Shown here piece after piece: positions 32,491 through 43,116 of a stretch of DNA of 64,000 nucleotides. The notes beneath the pieces are model-generated. The model saw only the letters and a program-made list of their open reading frames with translations. It made no database searches and was not told the DNA's origin. Position 1 is the first letter of the stretch; every line of letters starts with the position of its first letter. The stretch is taken from positions 1,550,001-1,614,000 of the forward strand of contig JACGCM010000004.1 of the NCBI GenBank assembly GCA_014058105.1, read 5' to 3'. The position numbers and the translations under genes were made by a program. This stretch comes from Kingdonia uniflora (Eukaryota > Streptophyta > Magnoliopsida > Ranunculales > Circaeasteraceae).

Positions 32491-34400
32491 CTACTCCCCC
32501 TGACGTCGATCTCCCTGAGATCTATCTCCCTGAGATAATAAATCTTGTAAGCTGTGCATGCTGATTCCATGAACTAAACTCCTGAATGTAGGATATGCAA
32601 GAGCCTTCATGAATAGATTAGCCAGGTTATCTACTGAATGGACTTGAAAAATATCGATTTCATTCGACTTCTGCAACTCGTGTATGTGGAAGAACTTTGG
32701 TGAAATATACTTTGTTTTGTCACCTTGAATAAATTCGCCTTTGACTTGAGCAATACAAGTTGCATTGTCTTCATAAAGTGTCGTCAGTTTATCTTGGATC
32801 GAATTCAGACCGCAACGTCCGTTGATAAGGATGATCATAAACCGTAGCCAAAAACATTCTCTGCCAGCTTCATATAATGTAAGAATCTCTGCATGGCTCG
32901 AGGATGTAGCAACCAACGTCTGCTTCACTGATCTCCATGAAATCGCAGTATCTCTATACAAGAATACATAACCTAATTGTGATCGGCCTTTGCGTGGATT
33001 TGACAAATATCCTGCATCGGCGTATCCTATAATGTCTCATTTTTCAAGTTGTGGATAGAACAAACCCCAGTCTTTCGTGCTGATGAGATATCTTAGAATG
33101 TTCTTGATATCAATCCAGTGCCTTTGGGTAGGACCAAAATTATGGCAAGCCAAATAGTTTACTGCGAGTGAGTCATTAAGTATAGTGTACCCAGCTAACT
33201 ATAGGAAAGAACCTCCTAGCTATGGTACTACAGCCCTAGGAGTTTCTCCTCCCATTAAGATGGTGGTAGATGTCGTTGTCCATACCCAAGTGCTTGACGC
33301 ACAATAAACGACTTAACACCGTGTGTTATATCCATATCGAAGTGTTAGATAACTCTTTCGATATATAATTCTTGGTGTACGAGTGCCACTATTAAAATGT
33401 TCGATCTACAAATTGAGACACTCTTGATTTCCCAAGGTTTTGTATTTCGAATTTCTTCCCAAGGTATTCAGTGGCTCTCGCGATCTCCCTCGGAGGTCTA
33501 ATGATATCCAAATCATTTAGTACATTGTTATGATGATACTGAAGCTAATTTATGTATAAGAATGTATGGACAGATAAAGATATTGGCAAAGTCCTTGACC
33601 TTCAAATACTCAGTCAACTATGTCACATGGGCCCATTACTTCAAGTCAATAATAATTTTTTCAATTTTATTATGTACACACCTCTTGTGTCAGGCTTAGT
33701 TGCTTCCAGAAGCTTATACCTTCCCAGGTAGCTTCATGTATATATCCGTATCTAGTTTCCCATATAAATGCACGACATTTATATCAGACGCATGTCTAGC
33801 TTGTCCTTGACAACTTGACAAGCTAATAAGTACTGAAACATTATAGCGTCCATAACCAGGTAATAGTTCACACTGCAATCGATGTCAAATCTCTTAAATA
33901 TTTCCTAGGCAATTAGTCTTGCTTTGACCAAATTATCTCTCCGAGTTAATTGTGTTTCCATACCTTTCTCATTTATAACCGATAAGCTCAATGGTATCAT
34001 TTCGCATTATGCATAAGCTGAGTTTCACTTGGATTCTAGATACCAACTTTTGTTAATGTATAACAACACACAGCCGTTTACAATAAGCGGTTCTGAATCC
34101 TCATCCTTGATGGTGAGCACAGCAGCGAATATGAATACCTCATAAATGGGTAGTTCCATCCTTGATGAACCGACTACACCATTAGTCATATTTGTCCCTT
34201 ATTCTGTAGCTCCCCGGCTTATAATACTTTCTTCCAACGGTGCTTCGCATTAAGCGTGAGCCACTGATTCATTTGCGGTACTAATTCCCCTGGAACGTTC
34301 TGCTGCGGTACTAGTTCCCCCAGAATGTTTTGTTGTGTAGGTCTATTACTTACAGGTACATACACTTACAGTACTTTAATAGTGCCTATGAATGTATCTA
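32491..34400 (-). pseudogene. copia-1 RT and RNase H region
   Basis: The RNase H end is an open frame (32491-33006): RKGRSQLGYVFLYRDTAISW, TLVATSSSHAEILTLYEAG, TTLYEDNATCIAQV, ISPKFFHIHELQKSNEIDIF and QVHSVDNLANLF, all typical of copia RNase H. The very end has the short repeat SQGDRSQGDRRQGE. Upstream to about 34400 the RT homology is visible only in short pieces that match copia-2, with many stops and indels. In a live element this part copies RNA into DNA in the cytoplasmic particle. Here only the RNase H domain is still readable. Confidence 0.75.
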
Positions 34401-36990
34401 GCAATTCATTTATGACCTATTGGAGGTTTGTAATCTGTTGAACCTTATTGTCACCTCACTTATATATAGGGATCTAGTTGAGACAACGATGGTGTTTTCC
34501 AAGATCTCTTGGAAACATCCTCAGCATTGACTGTCAATTCTCCCCCCAATGCTGGGAATATCATCTCATCAAAGTGATAATTATTTGCCCTGCAATATAT
34601 ACGTCGCCAGTGGGTCCAAATTTCTAATGATAAATGTGAATCATAACCCACATAATACCAGGCTGACGTTGAGGGTCCCATCTTCATACATTATAGTGCG
34701 ATTAACACCTGTCGAAACATCCAAATGTTCGTCGATGGATGACACCGGGCTCCGACCCAGTTGCTAGTCGCTTTTGGGAAAAAATAATTTGATGATTTGG
34801 CTAAGGGACAAACCCTAATCAGTACTACGGGAGCAAAAATGCATATCTCACATACTAGCTGGAAGCTGTGATCGTAATAACAGTGGCCTAGCAATTATCT
34901 GAAATCCATGGATTAGGTTCTCCGCCAATCCCGAGTTGGGTATGGTATGGGGTACTCATGATGGTCAATCATCTATCCTATTTAGCGGTAAAATAATCAT
35001 CAAAAGCCTGTGAGTCCAACTCCCAAGCCCCTGTCAAGTCGCATAGATCGACATTTTGCGGTTAATCCATAAACTGAGCCTACGATCGAATGATCTAAGT
35101 GAGAAGTCATGCTAACGTTACAGTCGTAGAACCATCTCCTAAATGCGTCTGTAATGACCATAAATATTTAAGTGTGCCACTATGTGGATGGAAAGGTCCG
35201 CATAGATCTTCATGGATGCAGTTTGAGCAAAGGCTGGATATCCCACTCCACCTTGGTCATAGGCTTTCCTTGAAAGCAATCATTATATGTACACTCTCTG
35301 GATCTTCTCTCCTTTCAAAGAAAGTTGAGATGGAATACCGATAATCATCCTCGTTATCCCAGCCGAAGGAGTGTATTGGAAACTGTTCTAATAGCATGTT
35401 CTAGCGTTTAGACATGGAGTGAATGCACAAAACCCTGTCTGTTATTTTCCTCGATAGTCATTACGTGATAAGTATTATCATGTATCTTCCTAAACTTAGT
35501 AAAATCTGGCAAGATGTACTAGTTTATAAAATGGTCTAGATACCCTGTATCGTACCGTGAGAGAGTAATAGCGCGACCCATTCAGTACGTTCTATCATGT
35601 TGGCCATGCCGATGATATTTGTGCCATCCCTGATGCACAATGGTAGACAAGAAATATAATCATATTTCAAAAAGGATTGAGTGCTTGATACTAATGACTC
35701 TGAGACATATGCTGCCACTCATCCGATTATCGATCATGCTCAATGAGCATATAGATCCATAGGCATGTGGTATGTAGTAGATCAACTATCATAAATAGAA
35801 TTTAACTACTTCCCAAACAGTAAATTCAAATAATCATAATTTAGAACAAATTGAGAATCTCATGTATGTCACGAGCACTTTATTGAAATATAAATGATAT
35901 GTTCCCAACAAAATCAAAAATACTGACAACAAAAAGTAAATCAAGTTTGTCGAGGCAAGAAACTACTAGTGCTCTCTCTAATGTGACAACACATGTCTAC
36001 TGAGATATTATTACGGATTACTTTGTATGTCAATCCATGACGCCATTAGTATCATCGAAGAAGTCTGACAGTGCAAACTCCAGAGGGGCAGAGTTAGTGT
36101 TAACAACTGCCTGATGGGTTCAGACTCTGTTACTGGTAGCCATCCGTGGTGCATCGTATTCCCGTGCCCAGTGTCCTATGTCACCGCAGTTAAAGCAAGT
36201 AAATCCCTGATCAGTCTATTTTTTCTTCTTCACATTGCCTAATGTCCAGGATTTCTTAAATCCTTTACTTCTCCTAGGGCCAAAGGGTTTCTGGTTCCCA
36301 CCCTTCATGTATCCCTGGTATCCTCCCCTGTCCCTTCCATATCTTTATCCCTGACGTGCAAAGAAGTTTCCCCAAAACTAAACATTGTGTGACACAGGCA
36401 ACGACACACTCCCAAAAGGCCGCATAACATGATTCTTCATCAGAAGTTCATCGTTCTTCTCAGAGAGGAGCAGTGCCTGAATCAAGACTACATGAGTCTT
36501 CATGTTCTCTTGCCGATATTGCCTCTAAAGCCCAATATTGCTAGCATGGAAGGTTGATAAAGTTTGTTCTATCATTTCAGCATCAGTGACTTGCTTCTTA
36601 CACATCTCAAGTGTAGAAGTGATTTAATGGACTTCTTAGTTGTAATCAGCGACCGTCCAAAATTTTTGCAACCTAAGGGTGTTCCATTGGTGCATCACTT
36701 TTGGGAGCATAATGGTCTTGTGATGACCATAACGCCCCGGCAAGCTTGCTCATAAGTCAGCTGGCTCAACCTTGTTGAGGTATTCAGTCTTCAGGTCATC
36801 CTGAATATGATAACGGAGGATAAAAAAAGCCCTTGCTTTGTCCATCGGATCTTCCTTGTTGCCACTGATGATGATCTTCTACAGACCAAGAGACTTCAAG
36901 AATAAGGCAGCGTCAATGCACCAAGTGAGGTAATTGGCTCAAGTGAGCAACAATGGTGGAAAGTCAACATTATTGAGTGTCGCAGACATC
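34400..36990 (-). pseudogene. copia-1 gag and integrase region
   Basis: The integrase C-terminal part resembles copia-2 (STSAWYYVGYDSHLSLEIW on the minus strand, 34687-34460). Upstream, remnants match the copia-2 integrase near 35100-35350. Gag lies at about 36990-35990, with a zinc knuckle near 36170-36220 that reads CFNCGDIGHWAREY: the last Cys of the CCHC set is changed to Tyr. The GATVDYN-type segment shared with copia-2 is at about 36600-36660. All frames are broken by stops and small indels, so no particle or integrase protein can be made. Boundaries between domains are approximate. Confidence 0.65.
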
Positions 36991-38948
36991 TATAATGCAA
37001 GATATAGATTTTAATAAGAGACAACTTTTGATAAATATATCAATTGCATGGAAGATAAATTATAGTATTTAGAATAAATCTAAAAAAATGATTCCCAATC
37101 ATATTAAAGGTGAACCCTGTTTATGCTTTAAAATACAATAAATTCTTCTATAATAATTAAATTCTAAATTTTACCCTGTAAAAATGACGATCTTACTCTT
37201 AGGTGTGCGTTTTAATAAAATCTTAGCCAAGATTTTTATTCAAAGCTACCAGATGTGTGCGTTCCATATGAAATCCTTTGAAGTACATGATCTCCAATCA
37301 TTACCAAAGGTAATTCACAGTATAGACGTCAGTGATTCTTAATCATTATTTATAGGTAAACTTTGTTCATATCCTATGAAGAGTTAAATCACAAATTTAC
37401 CCTGTAAAATGGTAATCTTAACCTTAAAGTGTGTTTTAATAGTGTCTTAGCCAAGACTGCTATTCAAAACCACTGAATGTGTGCTTCCCTAATTCTAAGA
37501 ACTAGGGTGTTCTAATCCCTCAAGTTCTATAAAGGTAGGTATATTCTAGCCAAATGACCCATTTGCTACGAATATGAGGGGCATTAGATGTTTAACTGAC
37601 GAGTGGTTCCATCTCAAAGTCAGCTAGGTTCACAAGATAGGTTGATTAGGCCTGTCTTTAAACTAACAGTCTAGGGTACTATAGGGTACTATTAATGCCT
37701 ATAAACCTCTAAATGTTATGCTTGTAACATCTAATTGCACATAGATACGAAAAATTGGTTCCTCAGACACTAAGTTTTTAAAAATAAGACTAAGTTAATT
37801 CCCAATTGAGCTATAGTTATTTATCATTAACAATTAACTATGATTTAGATATGACTTACAGTCGTATGCTAAATTAGTCTTGGTTTTGAATTATCAGTGA
37901 TCCCTGATCAAGATAATTAGTATTCTAGGGGCATACCAGTAATATCCTATTAGCTATCGTAAGATACTTAAATAGGTATTACACCATATACTTATACCAC
38001 ATATAAGTGAGGCAATGCTCCTTTACGAGGCACCTATTCCCAAAAAAAATTAAAAAATATTTTGTATAAGAAAATCAAAATGGGTCCCCCAAGGGGTAGG
38101 TCCAGTCAATAGGAATTTTTCAAAATTAGTACAATTTATAGTTATTTTAGTGTCTGGACCAGTTCTGGACCGGTCTGGGTCAAGGCCTGTACCGGGTTGA
38201 CATGGCCTGAACCGGTTAGACTCGGTCACACGTGCCCCGCCCGTGTACCACACCTGTCACACATGTACGCGTCACACACGTCACACGTGTCACACACGTC
38301 ACTGCCACGTGTCACATACGTACATTGATCCGGTACCGGCAAGTAATATTTTGGTACCCGGGAATAATAATCTGGCGACCGGTAACCGTCCGGGGACTGC
38401 CACGTATCACCTCCGGCGACTACCACGTGCCATGCCACGTCAGCGTGCCATGTGTCCTCGACATGTGTCACTACTGACGTCATTATGGATAAGGATGACG
38501 TCATAAATAAATAAATAAATTTGATTTTTTTTTAAAAGTCGATGACGTCAGCGACCAAAAAAATGCTGTTTTTGGCCGTAAAATTTCCTAGTTTCAACGA
38601 GCTATTCCTAGCGACTGGGGCATCTCCTAGAGACGTGCCATATATAGTTGGAAAGCTCTCAGAGTAGGCTATCCAACTGAAGTGATCTTGCCTCCATCCG
38701 GTATCCATAGTGAAAGATATACACATTCGAAACTAGCCCTTTATCAAGGGTAAAATATACTAAAAACCCTAGTTTTTGATCTGAAAAAATTGGCTTTCGA
38801 AACATGCTGATCTATGATATATTATAGATCTGAATACAGGTATAAAAAAATGTAAAATACTTCTTTTCTTGATCGCTTGGTTTCCGTAAATCTCTTATTA
38901 GACAGAAAATCTGCTCTCCTCGTTCCTAGAGCTTGCAAGCTGATAACG
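36991..38948 (-). other. copia-1 leader (between 5' LTR and gag)
   Basis: About 2 kb without open frames, alignable in pieces with the copia-2 leader. It contains runs such as ATTGGGAATT, the GGTCCCCC/GGGACCC segment, and the ACGT cluster. The three overlapping 64-92 codon frames at 38226-38506 are products of the CAC/GTG-rich repeats, not genes. Confidence 0.6.
38225..38535. promoter_or_regulatory. ACGT-core cluster (G-box and TGACGTCA-like sites) in the copia-1 leader
   Basis: About twelve ACGT cores in 310 bases, many within CACGTG, CACGTGTC or CACACGTCAC, plus three TGACGTCA/TGACGTCAG sites. These are the core sequences bound by plant bZIP and bHLH factors. The copia-2 leader has a matching cluster. 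Regulatory function is inferred only from motif density and position. Confidence 0.5.
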
Positions 38949-39205
38949 TGTTGGGATATGATCAATCTAGAACAGAATAATACTAAAGCATGAACAAGAA
39001 AAAAATAGAGAAAGAGATTTATTGATTATCATAGCCATGTTCTCTGTACATTGTACAATTCTATTTATAGACAACCCAGAAGGATTCCCTATTTTACTCT
39101 AACTCTCCCCATAACCCTATTGGGTCTATGGGTTTGCTAAGAGTCTGAATAGGACACCCCAACCCTGTTGGGTTCCTTGCTTAGGCTTGAACTCAACTCT
39201 TAACA
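38949..39205 (-). repeat. copia-1 5' LTR
   Basis: 257 bp, start of the element in its own orientation. It is followed leftward by the primer site and leader. Confidence 0.92.
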
Positions 39206-40650
39206 GATAATAGTTAAATATTGTTTGGGAAGATCTGTATATATTGCAAAAAATAAAATTTAAGAAGCTTCTAAAGTTCATTTTTAATATCATCTTTCAT
39301 TACATTACTTGATAATTTATTGAATGCAGACTATTCCTAATAAGTTGGCTGTTAAACTTAAAATTAAAAGAATGGCAAGTGTGATGCTTCAGGATCCAAG
39401 CGGTGAGTTATGGCGAGTGAAAATTGCCATTCGAAAAGGAGGCTGTGCTGATTTCAAAAAGGGTTGTCGAAAATTCTGGAATGCAAAAGGATTAACATTA
39501 GGGGACACCTGCCAATTTGAGCTTCTTCATGGGAGAGGTAGTCAGGTAAAGGTTGACATCTTTCGAGGAGTTAGAAATTCTTCAGTTACTAGTGTGAAAC
39601 CAGCTACTCAAAGTTAGAAACCATGGAATGAGGTGGCTAAAAATGTCATCAGTGTTGAATGTGATAAGGACGACAACAAAACATTTCAAAATAGTTCAAA
39701 TCCTATCTCGATTCATACCAAAGCTATCCATACAAACAAACAACTCAACACGTGAAATGGAGACTAGATTGCATAAGCAGAGAAACTTCTACAACACTCT
39801 CTCCGTTAGTCATGTTCTTCGGGATGGCAGGCCTGCTAAAAACAAAAGAAAAAAGACTAAAGATCAGTGTGATATTAAAGGTTTAGTTGGTAGAAACCAA
39901 TCAATCAAGACAGAAGGGAAGTTACGCGAAAGAGAATTTATTGATTTGGAGAATAAAGTGAGTCCAATTATTTTAGACGATTTTTCATCTAAAGGAATGA
40001 AACATGATCCAAATCCAATTAAGAATACCGACAACCTGCAAGAAAGGGTTCCATCATATAAGGGTATTGGTTTTCAGTTCAATGCAGGTAATCTTACGGA
40101 GTCTACTACGAACAAAACTAAAGCATGTGACTTTACACAAAGTTATACAGTCAAAGCATCATCCACTTGTCAGAACTCTCAAAGAACTGGGCATACGTAT
40201 CCTTCTTTTTCCATCAAAATGAGTCCAACCTATCTGAAAAGGAAAGAAGTGGTCAACTTCTTAACTCAAAAGCTCATACAATTATTTTTGCAGATGGTTA
40301 TTTTTCTCCAAGTTTGATCGTACTTTTTAACAATATATTATGATGTACAAATTTTTCTACTTGTGTAGTATTTACCAACAAATTTCTACAAGAGATACAT
40401 GACAAAAAAAATAAAGAAATTAAAACTCTATGGATCAGATGGAAAAATGCGGGGTGCCGAGTTTACTTTTTGAAGAAATGAAGCTTACATTTATAAAGGA
40501 TGGGGTGCATTATTACTGGAATATGACATTCAACAAGATGATGTTTGTTCATTTGAGTTGATTAAGATGACAGATGGAGTTTTAATAAATGTTTCAATTT
40601 CCCGTGGTCTTGTTGAAGATGTGATAGCACTTTCAGTGGATAATGCTTAA

Positions 40651-40892
40651 CTGATCCGGCTAATAAAACTACTGAAGTTTGAAAAGGTCAATTCTCAATT
40701 GAGTAGTTTTCTTAACTTAATTGACAAGGCCTGCTTGGCTGAGCTCGAGGCTCAAAAGTATTACTAACTAATACTATGCCCACTATAAAAATATAATAGA
40801 AGAGTGAATGAGAGGTATTTTACTGGTCCTTAGAGGAAAGAGGGACTCTCGAGAACCTTTTCTTAGTATATGATTTGGATGATTTTCACCTC
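40651..40892. other. 3' flank of REM copy C
   Basis: Non-coding, homologous to the 3' flank of copy D after 59528 (TTCTCAATTGAGTAG, then TATATGATTTGGATGATTT before the gypsy-3 insertion). Confidence 0.6.
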
Positions 40893-41313
40893 TGTGTCGT
40901 CTCCACCGATCAAGCCCAAATTTTGTACAAAGTAGCTTTAGGATGTAATAAAGCAATGTATAAATTTTTGTTTATTTTTGTAAAGCTTAGGTTAGGCTAA
41001 AGGGGGAGTACCTTCATATCCAACTTTAATGTTTCATTTTGGTTCTTAGTTATTTCTTTAGTAGCTATATATGTAGATGACTTGTATCCGATACATCCGA
41101 GAAGGAATTTAAGGTTTGTAATTGTTGTTGATAAATGAATGAAATGATGCTTTCAAGGACCCTTTGTACAGTGTTTGTGTTGCCTTGATTTTATGTGATC
41201 TTATGCGATAGTGTATTCTAAAAACGATTAAAAGAGACGAATAAATAGGCTTACTTGAGGCACGTGCCTTGAGTGTTGTACGTACCAAGCTTGAGTTAAG
41301 TTAGTCCGTGTTA
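40893..41313 (+). repeat. gypsy-3 5' LTR
   Basis: 421 bp, containing TAGCTATATATGTAG and a GGGGGAG tract internally. Strongly similar to 46109-46530. Confidence 0.92.
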
Positions 41314-41358
41314 GTTGGTATCAGAGCTAACGTTTGAGTAGAAAGTTATTTAGTTGCT

Positions 41359-43109
41359 ATGACGGAGGGTCCCAATACTACAGACCCCGCCCCGGGCCTT
41401 GCCCTACAGGAGGTAGGACTACCCGTTAATCCCAAGCCAGTGAACACGCGAACGCGGTTGGACCAATTAAAGTCTATATTGCAGGCTCTAGGTGAGATTA
41501 TTGATCAGGTAACAACTTTGGAGGAACAATAGGATAGGTTCACAGACGATCAGGCCCATATGGGTGAACGTCTCGTTACGCTAGAAGGAGTGGTTGAAGG
41601 AAATATGGCTACTCTTCTGGATCAGTAGCTGAACTAACTTTGAGGGTGAATCTCCTAGTTAAGGTTATTGGGAATGGTGAGCCAACACATTTGGGCGGCG
41701 GTATAGAACGGCCCAGAATCAAGGTCCCCGAACTCAAGGCATACAAGGGGGCGAGGGACGCAAAAGAGGTGGAGAACTTTCTCTTTGATATGGAGACGTA
41801 CTTCAACGTAGTCAGACCTAATAGGGAAGGTGCAAAGGTGTCGATGGCCACCATGTACCTCACCGGTGATGCTAAACTATGGTGGCGTACCAAGTATGCT
41901 GAGATCCAGAACAGTCATTGTACTATTAACACGTGGGATGACTTGAAGAAAGAGTTGAAGATTCAATTCCTACCCGAGAATGTTGAGTTCATTGCTCAGA
42001 GGAGTTTAACGCAACTAAAGCAAACATGCAACATCCGTGAATATGTAAAGCGGTTCTTAGCCCTAATATTGGATATCTGTAACATGTCTAAAAAGGATAA
42101 GTTGCTCTGTTTCTTGGAAGGTTTGAAACCCTGGATCCAGAATGAACTGCAAAGGCAACGGGTTCAAGATTTGGCATCCGCAATGGCCTCCGCTGAGCAT
42201 ATCAATGATTACACTCCTATGCATGGTGAGCATCGACCGACTCAGTCTCAGTCTAGTTCCTAGTCGCAGCAGAGAATAGGATCTTCCTATAATTACAATA
42301 AGGGTAAGAATGGGGGATACCAAGCTAAAAGTGGGGGAAACCAAGGGTAAGGCCAAGGTCATGGCCAGAGCAGAAGTGGTGGAGCGAGTATGGGCGGTGC
42401 ATCGAGTTCCAATTCTGTGAGGGAGTACCACCAGCCAGGTAACAATGGTGACGCTTCCTCCTCGTCCAGGTTTTAAAGACATCCAGGGAACTTGAAGTGT
42501 TTTTTTTATGGATGAAATCACAAAGCTTATCAGTGTCCTCAAAAGACGGCCTTGAATGCTCTGATGGCGTTGCAAGGAGATCAAGCCAATAACACCGCGT
42601 AAGGAAATGATAGCGGTGAAACTCATATGGGTTCTCTTTACTTGCTCAATGTTGTGACCACTCAGTTGCCAGAGACTAAGCCTAAGAAGGGACTCATGTA
42701 CGTGGACCTCAGTATTAATGGGTAGAGTACTTTGGCAATGGTTGATACAGGTACTACCCATAGCTTTATCGCTATTCAGGAAGCGAACTGTTTGGGACTG
42801 CGTTTGGTAAAAGATTCTAGCAGGATGAAAGCTGTCAACTCTGCCGCAATGCCGATACATGGTGTTGTAAAGTTGGTTCCAGTTAAGATGAGACAGTGGA
42901 GTAGAATGGTTAACCTTCTCGCGGTGACGTTAGATGATTTTAATATTATTTTGGGGATGGACTTTCTTCGCTACCACAAAGCAGTACCGATGTCGTTCAT
43001 CAATTCCATAGGGATTTTTGGTGACAATCCATCAATCATACAGATGTCCACGCAGAGAGATGAGGGCAAAATATTATCGGCACTCCAATTAGAGAAGAGA
43101 CTGAAGTGA
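41359..43109 (+). pseudogene. gypsy-3 gag-protease
   Basis: ATG at 41359 opens an N-terminal part (MTEGPNTTDPAPG) with a TAG near 41530 and further stops before 41640. From 41640 in another frame comes a good Retrotrans_gag domain: KVPELKAYKGARDAKEVENF, METYFNVVRPNREGAKVSM, LTGDAKLWWRTKYAE, and WDDLKKELKIQFLPENVEF with LKQTCNIREYVKRF. A Gly/Ser-rich stretch and a damaged knuckle (CFFYG-stop-NHKAYQCP) follow. The protease has MVDTGTTHSFI (intact DTG) and NIILGMDFLRYHKAVP. Stops at about 42261, 42348, 42474 and 42600 lie in one frame. It would form the particle shell, and is not functional as it stands. Confidence 0.85.
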
Positions 43110-43116
43110 AGAAGAT

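Larger units (their letters stand above)
32001..39205 (-). mobile_element. copia-1: full-length decayed Ty1/copia element, minus strand
   Basis: 257-bp LTRs at 32001-32257 and 38949-39205 start TGTTGGGATATG and end TAACA on the + strand. The duplication GATAA (31996-32000 and 39206-39210) is perfect. Read on the minus strand, the 5' LTR is followed by a CGTTATCAGC primer site (about 38939-38948), a long non-coding leader with many ACGT motifs, gag with a zinc knuckle, integrase, RT and RNase H, then a GGGGGAG purine tract. This is the copia order. Same family as copia-2, in opposite orientation. Confidence 0.93.
23593..40650 (+). pseudogene. REM copy C: three-B3-domain pseudogene expanded by four insertion events
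   Basis: Exon 1 (23593-23668) matches the other copies, but the start codon reads ATT instead of ATG and two bases are lost before the donor. Intron 1 is 7.6 kb, holding a LINE complex and gypsy-2. Exon 2 is 31230-31478 (RIPPSFNKHF, PTGKSWTVILKKVDDDLF, FNVKIYDRTCCEK). A shortened linker exon ends at 31617 in another frame. The next intron holds a solo LTR and copia-1. The B3 exon at 39330 (TIPNKLAVKLKIKRMASVML, GDTCQFELLHG) reaches TAG at 39615 where D has Trp, then a one-base insertion, and continues open in a second frame to the donor near 40248. The last B3 exon (40369-40650; NFYKRYMTKKIKKLKL) has TGA at 40471. It encodes no intact protein. One B3 domain present in A and D is absent. Confidence 0.85.

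Noticed and set aside
38226..38506. Three overlapping open frames rich in His/Thr or Asp/Val
   Set aside because: Product of the CAC/GTG-rich ACGT cluster in the copia-1 leader. Open in several frames on both strands, with no conservation in copia-2.
42063..42860. 265-codon open frame on the minus strand
   Set aside because: It lies exactly antisense to the gypsy-3 gag and knuckle region, has no domain resemblance and no intron-exon context. A shadow frame.
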